Below, in pieces: positions 1 to 5,219 of a stretch of 5,219 nucleotides of DNA (position 1 is the first letter of the stretch; each line of letters begins with the position of its first letter). The position numbers were made by a program, and so were the translations under genes. This stretch comes from an uncultured bacterium (GTDB lineage: Bacteria > Planctomycetota > UBA8108): positions 1 to 5,219 of the forward strand of contig CAJWZY010000182.1 in NCBI GenBank assembly GCA_913050545.1, given 5' to 3'. The notes beneath the pieces are model-generated. The model made no database searches. It was not told the DNA's origin and saw nothing but the letters and a program-made list of their open reading frames with translations.

Positions 1-753
1 GACGGAGACATCAAGGAATGGAACCCGCCCTTTCGTGGGCCGCGAAGACTTCATGTCGCCCCCGACGGCATCGTCTGGGTGCCGGGCTTCGCCTCGGGAG
101 TGTTTGCGAAATTCGACCCGAAAACCGAAAAATGGACAGTCTATGACCTGCCCGATGCCGAAAACCAGATCCCCTACGCACTCAACGTTGATCCGAAAGG
201 ATACGTATGGATCTGCGGGACAGGTAACGACACCCTGAACCGCTTCAATCCGAAAACCGAAAAGTTCGTCGAATTCCGCCTGCCAACACGGGTCTCCTAT
301 ACACGGGAAATCGAATTCGATGCCGAGGGGAACGTCTGGGTCAGCACCAGCGGGCCCGCCCGCCACATGGAGCGCGGCTTCGGAGCGATCATCAAGCTGG
401 AGATCCCAGATGACCCCACCGACGCCGGAGGTGTAAAGCTCACCGGCTACCTGCCCAGGCGTAAAGACCTGGCCTATGAGCAACCTCGAGTCGTCAACTA
501 CAAGAACTCGCCAAACGCGAAACTGCTCGCCCGCATTGACCAGAATGAGATCCCCAGCGAATATAGCCCGGCGAGGCACCAGGTTTATGTTGACGCCGTT
601 ATCCGGGAAATGCCCCGCCGCCAAAGAGAGCGCCTTGGAAAACTCTGGGCCGAAAAACAACGGGTAGACCCCGACATGCCCAACAGGGGCAAATCCTTTG
701 TGAGGATCCTTGATTACCTGGCCAGGGAGGAACAGAACAGGAAAGAGAAATAG
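1..753 (+). CDS. Vgb-like (streptogramin-lyase-like) beta-propeller protein, 5'-truncated by the window edge
   Basis: The reading frame is open from base 1 to a TAG at 751-753, giving 250 residues with the true start outside the window. A GTG at 79 lies within a propeller repeat and is not a credible start. Three evenly spaced blades are visible, with tryptophans at residues 26, 70 and 113 in DGIVW, KGYVW and EGNVW. The first two are followed by near-identical FDPKTEKW (38-45) and FNPKTEKF (82-89). This G-x-V/L-W pattern followed by a F-x-P-x-T segment is typical of the Vgb/SMP-30/NHL-like propellers often annotated as virginiamycin B lyase. Most such proteins are not proven lyases, so I make no enzymatic claim. 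After about residue 137 the repeats stop and a charged tail of about 114 residues follows, rich in Arg, Glu and Lys. I do not recognise this tail. The N-terminal blades and any signal peptide are missing from view. The unknown gene at 818 begins 64 bases downstream on the same strand and could be co-transcribed. Confidence 0.8.
   Translation, partial: DGDIKEWNPPFRGPRRLHVAPDGIVWVPGFASGVFAKFDPKTEKWTVYDLPDAENQIPYALNVDPKGYVWICGTGNDTLNRFNPKTEKFVEFRLPTRVSYTREIEFDAEGNVWVSTSGPARHMERGFGAIIKLEIPDDPTDAGGVKLTGYLPRRKDLAYEQPRVVNYKNSPNAKLLARIDQNEIPSEYSPARHQVYVDAVIREMPRRQRERLGKLWAEKQRVDPDMPNRGKSFVRILDYLAREEQNRKEK
118..263 (+). repeat. Direct DNA repeat within the propeller gene (118-131 and 250-263)
   Basis: The 14-base word CCGAAAACCGAAAA occurs at 118-131 and again at 250-263, exactly 132 bases (44 codons) apart and in the same codon frame. 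It encodes the PKTEK motif of two successive propeller blades. Because both codon choice and protein are preserved, a fairly recent blade duplication or gene conversion is possible. Selection on the protein motif combined with codon bias could also explain it. Confidence 0.75.
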
Positions 754-805
754 ACCCTGCTGCGTTCAACTATATCGAGCTACTGATACCGAACTCTTTT
801 TATTG

Positions 806-810
806 AAGGA
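806..810 (+). promoter_or_regulatory. Ribosome binding site for the 818-1471 gene
   Basis: AAGGA ends 7 bases before the ATG at 818. This spacing, and the signal peptide that begins exactly at that ATG, set the start there. The frame is open upstream as far as 710, but that would add residues overlapping the previous gene. No convincing -35/-10 pair was found in the 64-base gap, so the gene may depend on read-through from upstream. Confidence 0.65.
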
Positions 811-817
811 CTCCCAG

Positions 818-1471
818 ATGAATACCAGGACAACCATCGTCTTCGCAGGCGCAGCGCTTTTCTTTTCAGCCGTATTGTTTTCAACCGCGAGCTTCGAGGT
901 CTCTGCCGAAGACAAAAAAGCCAAGGGGCCCGGAGCGGAGCTGCACGGCTATCGATTCCAGTTCCCCTGCAAGGAGAAGATGCCGGAGAACCCGAAGAAG
1001 GGAGCCGGCTGCAGCTCGGCGCTGGTCAAGGGCGACCCGAACAAGACCGACAACTTCAAAACCACCAGGAACTTCGGTGGAACCAAGGGCAAGAGCTACA
1101 ACGTCACTCTTCGTTTCCGCGGCGTGGTCGAACCCATGATGTACAAGGAAGGAAAAAAAGACGGCGAGTACTTTTTCATCGGCGGCAAGCCCAACAACAA
1201 AACCTACAACATCTACAGGATCGGGATCTCCTCGCCCAAATCCCACTACTTCCTGAATCGCCAGGACCGGGTCGGCCACAAGATATTCACCATCGACTAC
1301 ACCAAAACAATCAGGATTGACGGTGGAGCCGTGCTGACGCTCTCCGGCGATGGCCAGAATGGAAAGCTGATCTCCAACTTCAAGAAGCTCACGATTCCGG
1401 GTATCTCCCCCAAACCTTACAACGGCCAGTTCATCCAGGTGGACGTGGTCAAGGTAGAAGAGGCGAAATAG
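818..1471 (+). CDS. Secreted protein of unknown function, probable beta-rich domain
   Basis: The ATG at 818 with an AAGGA ribosome binding site gives 217 residues ending in TAG. Residues 1-30 form a clear signal peptide: Arg4, a hydrophobic core at about 7-24, and a likely cleavage after VSA (28-30) before EDKK. The mature protein is rich in Lys, Gly and aromatic residues. Alternating hydrophobic/polar stretches at about 92-106, 117-137, 154-176 and 203-213 suggest a beta-sandwich. Only two cysteines remain after export (C51 and C65), so a single disulfide bond is possible. I do not recognise the family. Distinctive segments to search with are FRGVVEP (100-106), the NIYRIGISSP stretch (131-140) and the IDYTKTIRIDGG stretch (159-170). 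No catalytic motif, membrane anchor, lipobox or sorting signal is visible after the signal peptide. It lies 64 bases after the propeller gene on the same strand and converges on the DUF1592 gene. A soluble periplasmic or extracellular binding protein is the most that can be inferred. Confidence 0.8.
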   Translation: MNTRTTIVFAGAALFFSAVLFSTASFEVSAEDKKAKGPGAELHGYRFQFPCKEKMPENPKKGAGCSSALVKGDPNKTDNFKTTRNFGGTKGKSYNVTLRFRGVVEPMMYKEGKKDGEYFFIGGKPNNKTYNIYRIGISSPKSHYFLNRQDRVGHKIFTIDYTKTIRIDGGAVLTLSGDGQNGKLISNFKKLTIPGISPKPYNGQFIQVDVVKVEEAK

Positions 1472-1499
1472 CCCCTGGCCTGTTGGCCACGCCCGGGGC
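1471..1499. terminator. Imperfect GC-rich hairpin between convergent genes
   Basis: GCCCC (1471-1475) can pair with GGGGC (1495-1499), and TGGCC (1476-1480) with GGCCA (1485-1489). The loop is TGTT and there is a 5-base bulge (1490-1494) on the 3' side. The stem begins at the last base of the stop codon of the 818-1471 gene and lies 30 bases beyond the end of the minus-strand DUF1592 gene, so it could serve both directions. There is no U-tract on the plus side and only a weak TATTT on the minus side. Intrinsic termination is therefore uncertain. Confidence 0.35.
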
Positions 1500-1529
1500 A
1501 AGGCACCGATTATTGGCGATCCCTGCCAG

Positions 1530-3467
1530 CTACCTCGTCCCTGCCCGGTAGAGGAAAGAATCCGAGCTTAGAAGGGAGACAACGAGAGCCTTCATGCTGC
1601 CAGCGGTGTCGACATAGGCCTTGTGGGCTTCCTGCAGGGTTTTCGCATCGCCCAGGGTTTCATTTCGGCCGAGGAAGAAACGGAATACGTAGCGAACGAA
1701 CACCTGCTCACAATGCTTCGAAGCGGCCAGGCGTTCGATCAACTCGAAAGGGGTCTCTATCGCACCGTCGATTCCGGCAACCCCGGTATTGACGATCCTG
1801 CTTGTGGTATCAACCGGCTTCTCCAGTTCATTAAAACGGAATCGACCCAGGTGGTCGTATTGCTCAAAAGGAAGGCCGAGGGGATTCATCTTGCTGTGGC
1901 ATTTGTAGCACTGCTCTTCCCTCGTTACGTGCATACGTTCTCGCAGGGTCATCTTCTTATCGTCGGGCAACTTGGCATCAACGGTGATCGGGAGATCAGG
2001 GATAGTCCCCCCAAGGAGCTTGTAACGAATCCAGCGGCCGCGCCGGATGGGGTCATTGTCAAAATTCCCGGAATGCGCCACCAGCCAGGCTGGATGTGTC
2101 AGCACCCCCATCCGTTGATCCTTCGGAAAGCGGACAGAGTGCCTGGTCGGCTTCCAGTCCGGTGAGAGATTGTAGGTCAACGGGGAGCCCAGATCCCTGT
2201 GACTGCCAATGTGGATGTAATACTCGCGCGTGGTCAGCAGCGTCCTCAATACCTGCCTGTCCTTCTCCAGGGTCCGGGACACCAGGGTGTCGAGGTCATA
2301 GACAAGCGCTGGTGCCCAGTGGGTGTGCCCCTCGATCTTGTCCTTGAAGACATCGGCGGCCTTCTCGTAGTCGAAATACTCCTGGAAAAACTGCAGCAAC
2401 CGCTTGCTGGCATAGGGCCGCTTTTTATCAGCCAGCAGACGACGAACCTCCACCCGCAGGATGTCACGCACCGGCAACGCCTCATTCTCAAAAGCCCTGA
2501 ACAGATGGGTCTCAGGCGGCAGATCGGTCAGTGCGAAGGAAAGCGACGTGGCCAGCTCCCTGCGCGAGAGAGCTACCACGTTTGCCCCATCAGCCTCGCC
2601 GGTTCCTTCGAACCGAAACAGGGTTTCGGGCTGCAGGATAATCGCCGCATAAACGGCCTGCAATCCGCGCGGGATACCGAGCTCTGCGTCCACCTTCCTG
2701 AGCAGTCCCAACAGGGACATCACCTCCTGCTCCGTCGGAGACCGGCGCAACACGTTGTTGTATTGCCGCTTGATGGCCTCCTGGTTCGCCGCCTCGATCT
2801 TGACCCCCTTCTCACGCAACGCCTTGATCATCTTGCGGGCATTCCTGGCCTCCTTGTGGGAATGGGAAAGTGCCAGCTCGGTAATCTGCTCGGCCATCAG
2901 AGAGTTGAAAGGGTACTTGCCCTTGAAGTCGCGAAAATTACCGTGCGGCTTCTCCAGGTCAAAGGGATTGGAAACCACCCGGGCGCCTCGCAATATATTG
3001 GCGAGAGCACGAGGAGTAATACGCCAGAGACGTGCGGCTGCATCCACTGTTCGCCTGCTCTCGGCGGGAGAAAAGAGCAGCTCGTGAGAGACCAGGTTCC
3101 CGAAGCCTTCCTTGTCACTCTTTTCCTTAACGGCCAGGCCCTGCGCCTCGAGAGTGCGGGCAATCCAGCCCTGCACCAGGCGGGCCTCTTTCCGGGTAGG
3201 GAACTTCTTCGCCCTGTCCGAGGGCATCTCTCCAAACTCGAGAGCCTCCAGCATGCGTGCCCACAGCTCGGCCTGCTTGCGATCTTTCATGCTGGCGGTG
3301 AGATGATCGACGCGAATTCGTCCCTTTTGCTTCTGCGGGCCATGGCAGGAGATGCAATAGTTCTCCAGGAAGGGACGGACCTCACGGGAAAACTCTTCAT
3401 CCGCGGCGACCGCGCCGTAAAGGAACAGCACCGAAACAAGGAATGTGGAGCGACCGATGGAATTCAT
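1530..3467 (-). CDS. Secreted PSCyt1 - DUF1592 - DUF1588 - DUF1585 protein (planctomycete-type cytochrome c-like)
   Basis: The protein is 645 residues from the ATG at 3467-3465. A GTG one codon upstream (3470) is possible but would sit only 2 bases from the ribosome binding site. Residues 1-22 are a signal peptide with likely cleavage after VAA. A PSCyt1 domain follows (about 25-108) with haem-binding CISCH at 38-42, a possible distal ligand in GEMPS (Met81), and the usual closing W-I at 101-102. Residues 117-235 include the GFGNLVSHELLF and LWRITP segments and do not clearly match the usual DUF1587 consensus. A DUF1595-like stretch spans about 236-290 (RRSPTEQEV, then LQPETLFRFEG). DUF1592 follows at about 297-430 (LSRRELATSLSF). 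DUF1588 is at about 451-545, with GVLTHPAWL, IRRGRW and a second CxxCH (CYKCH, 520-524) followed by MNPLGLPFEQYDHLGRFR. DUF1585 is at about 562-641, with IDGAIETP, FLGR and SSDSF. The family is widespread in Planctomycetota and biochemically uncharacterised; covalent haem attachment is inferred from the motif. The gene is translationally coupled to the caspase-FGE gene. It is compact because the long insert often seen between PSCyt1 and DUF1592 is reduced. Confidence 0.92.
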   Translation of the reverse strand: MNSIGRSTFLVSVLFLYGAVAADEEFSREVRPFLENYCISCHGPQKQKGRIRVDHLTASMKDRKQAELWARMLEALEFGEMPSDRAKKFPTRKEARLVQGWIARTLEAQGLAVKEKSDKEGFGNLVSHELLFSPAESRRTVDAAARLWRITPRALANILRGARVVSNPFDLEKPHGNFRDFKGKYPFNSLMAEQITELALSHSHKEARNARKMIKALREKGVKIEAANQEAIKRQYNNVLRRSPTEQEVMSLLGLLRKVDAELGIPRGLQAVYAAIILQPETLFRFEGTGEADGANVVALSRRELATSLSFALTDLPPETHLFRAFENEALPVRDILRVEVRRLLADKKRPYASKRLLQFFQEYFDYEKAADVFKDKIEGHTHWAPALVYDLDTLVSRTLEKDRQVLRTLLTTREYYIHIGSHRDLGSPLTYNLSPDWKPTRHSVRFPKDQRMGVLTHPAWLVAHSGNFDNDPIRRGRWIRYKLLGGTIPDLPITVDAKLPDDKKMTLRERMHVTREEQCYKCHSKMNPLGLPFEQYDHLGRFRFNELEKPVDTTSRIVNTGVAGIDGAIETPFELIERLAASKHCEQVFVRYVFRFFLGRNETLGDAKTLQEAHKAYVDTAGSMKALVVSLLSSDSFLYRAGTR

Positions 3468-3477
3468 CACTTCCCCT
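3465..3477 (-). promoter_or_regulatory. TGATG stop-start overlap with internal ribosome binding site
   Basis: On the minus strand the TGA stop of the caspase-FGE gene (3469-3467) shares its A with the ATG of the DUF1592 gene (3467-3465). AGGGG (3477-3473) lies 5 bases before that ATG, inside the last codons of the upstream gene. This arrangement is typical of translational coupling. It supports a single transcript and decides between the ATG at 3467 and the GTG at 3470. Confidence 0.75.
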
Positions 3478-5146
3478 TTTTCTCCCCGGCCTTGCGCCTG
3501 GCATCAAGCTCCGCCTGCAGGGCAGTGGTTATCTCCGTTCGCGTCCTAGTGATTCGCCCTCCCTGGCGCAGCACGAGGCGAAGACCAACGTGCGGCGTAC
3601 CAACCCCGGTGAACGCGTTGCGATAGGCCACATGGAGATATTCCGGCGGACTGCACCACGAACCTCCCCGGGTAACCCTGCGGCGGGAAGCGCGTGGGTC
3701 TGGCAAAACCTGGTCATTCGGATCGCCCCCTCCCCTGAGGGTCTCCCCGTAATAGGTGCTGCACAGCTCGGCCAGGTTCCCGAGCATATCGTGAATCCCC
3801 CAGGCATTGGGAAGGAACTGCCCGGCGGGAGCGAACGCTCTTCCGTAACCGTCATCCGCCTGCCGGTTGGCATAGATGAAGTGAACAGGATCACGGTCAT
3901 TGTAGAGGCTCCGGTCGGCGAAATTCCCGTACCTGCCGAGGTCCTTTATTTCGCAGGGATAACCAGCCCTGCTGCCCGCGCGAGCAGCGTATTCCCACTC
4001 CGCCTCGGTGGGGTAATCGTAGGTCCAGCCCTTGTAGGCGAGGCCTTTCTCTGCGCTGTAGACCTGCCATTTCTCCATACCGGGGACCACCTTGTCGACG
4101 CTGCCGATGCCGGGCGGCAGCCATTCGGTCTTGCCCCGGCCGAGCCTCTGTCCGCCGGCATTGAAAAGGTTCGCCTCGTTACCCAGTGTTTCGTACTTGC
4201 CGATCCAGTAGCCCTTGCTGATCGACACCTCAACCGGCTGCGCGTCCTCGAATTCTGCGTCTCCCATCAGGAACTTCCCAGCCGGGCACCAGATGAAACA
4301 GAAGCCGTTGCGATCAACCCACTGGTCGCCCTCGAAGCGCCCCTGCCGCAGAACATCCGGAGGTGAACACACCTCGCCGGCGGAGTGTTTGAGCTCAAAA
4401 ACCTGGTCGCTACGATCCCTGCCAAGCGGCACCACCGTATAGGCCAGCTTCTCGATTCGCGGCGGCAACTCGCCGCCTTCTTTCAAGGCAGCCGCTAATT
4501 TGATGCCCAGCAGCGGCCCCGTTGCAGGCTCATCCAGGCTCGGATGAAAAGCCCCCTTTCCCGGGTAAAACGAGGAAAACAGCTTACCCCGAAAGGCTCC
4601 GGATGCCTGGCCGTGAAAATCTACCGGTGACTTTTTCGACCCGGCCTTATCGACGATGCCCAGGCAGTCGATCACCACCATGTTCTGACGGGCAAGGTTC
4701 CTTCCCAGTTTCTCCGCCAGGCGCTCCAGGCTGAGCCAGGGCTTATCCTGCGGCCGTGAACGGCCCAGGCTCGGATCCCTGGCCCGGGGGATCTCTTTGT
4801 ACCCGCCGATGTGCATCGAATAACAAAGTCTCTTCCCATCTTCAGCCTCAACCGCATCGAGCTTGCCCAGGTAGTAGATAAGGCTGGCTCCCATCGCCGG
4901 GATACTGCGCACCCATTTTTCATAGACCACCCCGCCCTTGCTGCGGGCATCAGCCAGCACCGTCACCACGAACCCCTTATCCACCAGCGCTTTCTCCAGC
5001 CCTTTAATGGACCGGGCATGCGCCTTGTCACTGCTTGAGTTAATCAGCAGTGCGCGGCGAAACTCCGTCCACCCGCCGGGAGGAGCCGCATCGAGCGGCA
5101 AGCTGGTGAACAGGAAGAGGAGAATCTTTACAAGCGTGCGCTTCAT
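3467..5146 (-). CDS. Secreted caspase-like (peptidase C14 fold) - FGE-sulfatase domain fusion, probably lacking both catalytic centres
   Basis: The ATG at 5146 gives 559 residues. Residues 1-20 form a signal peptide (MKRTLV, then a hydrophobic core) with likely cleavage after LDA. Residues 29-200 resemble a caspase/metacaspase-like domain: RRALLIN (30-36) is the first strand, SIKGLEKALVDKGFVVTVL (46-64) the first helix and second strand, ASLIYYLGKLD (87-97) fits where FYYSGHG is expected, and VVIDCLG (157-163) fits where the DACR-type catalytic Cys motif is expected. Residues 281-528 are an FGE-sulfatase (SUMF1/EgtB/PvdO-type) domain: FCFIWCPAGKFLMGD (282-296), YWIGKYE (313-319), YPTEAEWEYAARAGS (378-392), PNAWGIHDMLGNLAELC (446-462), RVTRGGSW (490-497) and VGLRLV (520-525). 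The catalytic His is Lys95, and the catalytic Cys position is Leu162, with a Cys one residue earlier. In the FGE part, positions matching human FGE Cys336 and Cys341 are Ser499 and Leu504. The C-terminus (530-559) is charged and may form a short helix. Caspase-FGE fusions are known in bacteria. Here a binding or scaffold role in the periplasm is inferred. The gene precedes and overlaps the DUF1592 gene. Confidence 0.85.
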   Translation of the reverse strand: MKRTLVKILLFLFTSLPLDAAPPGGWTEFRRALLINSSSDKAHARSIKGLEKALVDKGFVVTVLADARSKGGVVYEKWVRSIPAMGASLIYYLGKLDAVEAEDGKRLCYSMHIGGYKEIPRARDPSLGRSRPQDKPWLSLERLAEKLGRNLARQNMVVIDCLGIVDKAGSKKSPVDFHGQASGAFRGKLFSSFYPGKGAFHPSLDEPATGPLLGIKLAAALKEGGELPPRIEKLAYTVVPLGRDRSDQVFELKHSAGEVCSPPDVLRQGRFEGDQWVDRNGFCFIWCPAGKFLMGDAEFEDAQPVEVSISKGYWIGKYETLGNEANLFNAGGQRLGRGKTEWLPPGIGSVDKVVPGMEKWQVYSAEKGLAYKGWTYDYPTEAEWEYAARAGSRAGYPCEIKDLGRYGNFADRSLYNDRDPVHFIYANRQADDGYGRAFAPAGQFLPNAWGIHDMLGNLAELCSTYYGETLRGGGDPNDQVLPDPRASRRRVTRGGSWCSPPEYLHVAYRNAFTGVGTPHVGLRLVLRQGGRITRTRTEITTALQAELDARRKAGEKKGK

Positions 5147-5151
5147 GGAGA

Positions 5152-5155
5152 TCCT
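5152..5155 (-). promoter_or_regulatory. Ribosome binding site for the caspase-FGE gene
   Basis: On the minus strand AGGA (within GGTAGGA) lies 5 bases before the ATG at 5146. The frame also has a GTG at 5164, but that start would place this ribosome binding site inside the coding region and would put six extra residues (MAGRIS) before the signal peptide. The ATG at 5146 gives a standard signal peptide with Lys2 and Arg3, so it is preferred. Confidence 0.6.
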
Positions 5156-5167
5156 ACCAGCCACGGG

Positions 5168-5219
5168 CTACACCATGAGTTGAGCAAGGGGACCAGCCTG
5201 CATCTCCTTCACATCCAGC
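5168..5219 (-). CDS. Possible 3' end of an upstream minus-strand gene
   Basis: On the minus strand one frame runs from the window edge to a TAG at 5170-5168 and reads LDVKEMQAGPLAQLMV. Its composition looks like a plausible protein C-terminus. A second frame is also open through this stretch (to a TAG at 5156-5154) but reads as Cys/Gly/Trp-rich and is less protein-like. If the call is right, the gene ends 21 bases before the caspase-FGE ATG and would belong to the same operon. The fragment is too short to identify. Confidence 0.3.
   Translation of the reverse strand, partial: LDVKEMQAGPLAQLMV

Noticed and set aside
710..817. N-terminal extension of the 818-1471 gene back to an ATG at 710
   Set aside because: It would overlap the propeller gene by 44 bases and bury the signal peptide. 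The AAGGA at 806-810 fits the ATG at 818.
754..817. Promoter for the 818-1471 gene in the intergenic gap
   Set aside because: AT-rich patches such as CTATATCGAG and CTTTTTATTG are present, but no -35/-10 pair with acceptable spacing stands out, so no promoter is called.
881..1501. Minus-strand open frame of 206 codons opposite the secreted unknown protein
   Set aside because: The plus strand has a signal peptide, a ribosome binding site and protein-like composition. The minus frame is Val/Gly/Asp-rich and has no signature.
2199..3626. Long plus-strand open frame of 475 codons opposite the DUF1592 gene
   Set aside because: The minus strand carries recognisable PSCyt1, DUF1592, DUF1588 and DUF1585 motifs. 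The plus reading is Leu/Gly/Gln-rich with no known motif and crosses the boundary between two real genes. It is an antisense shadow.
3970..4190. Possible frameshift in the FGE domain, because the segment before YPTEAEWEYA looks unlike the family
   Set aside because: The frame is open throughout, and neither alternative minus-strand frame shows the missing family motif. An insertion or divergence is more likely than a sequence error, though a homologue alignment would settle it.
3443..4366. Plus-strand open frame of 307 codons opposite the caspase-FGE gene
   Set aside because: It lies antisense to clear FGE-sulfatase motifs, lacks a domain of its own, and is explained by codon bias of the opposite strand.
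1..5219. Defence system, mobile element, CRISPR array or RNA gene
   Set aside because: Caspase-like domains occur in some defence systems, but this one is exported, appears inactive and is paired with a cytochrome-type protein. No transposase, integrase, terminal repeats, regular short repeats or tRNA/rRNA sequence was seen.

Overview
This window looks like ordinary chromosome from a Planctomycetota bacterium or a related PVC-group bacterium. The best taxonomic pointer is the secreted protein encoded at 1530-3467 on the minus strand. It joins a planctomycete-type cytochrome domain (PSCyt1, CISCH motif) to DUF1592, DUF1588 and DUF1585 modules, an architecture typical of Planctomycetota and also found in Verrucomicrobiota and some other phyla. 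No rRNA, tRNA, CRISPR array, transposase or integrase was seen.

Layout: two plus-strand genes fill the left third. The first is the 3' part of a gene for a Vgb-like (streptogramin-lyase-like) beta-propeller protein (1-753, start outside the window). The second encodes a 217-residue secreted protein of no family I recognise (818-1471). They converge on a minus-strand pair across a 58-base gap that holds an imperfect GC-rich hairpin. The minus-strand pair is read from right to left. A secreted protein with a caspase-like domain fused to an FGE-sulfatase-type domain (3467-5146) comes first, followed by the PSCyt1/DUF1592 protein, whose start overlaps the upstream stop by one base (TGATG). The last 52 bases of the window may hold the 3' end of a further minus-strand gene in the same operon.

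How the genes may work together: all three proteins with a visible N-terminus carry export signals, so the region appears to serve the periplasm or cell surface. The minus pair is the firmest functional unit because of its stop-start overlap and the ribosome binding site placed inside the end of the upstream gene. The most interesting feature is that both enzyme-like domains of the caspase-FGE fusion appear to lack their catalytic residues at the expected positions. This suggests a binding or scaffold protein co-produced with a predicted c-type haem protein. The function of the pair is unknown, and no substrate is claimed. I found no clear sign of a defence system or mobile element.
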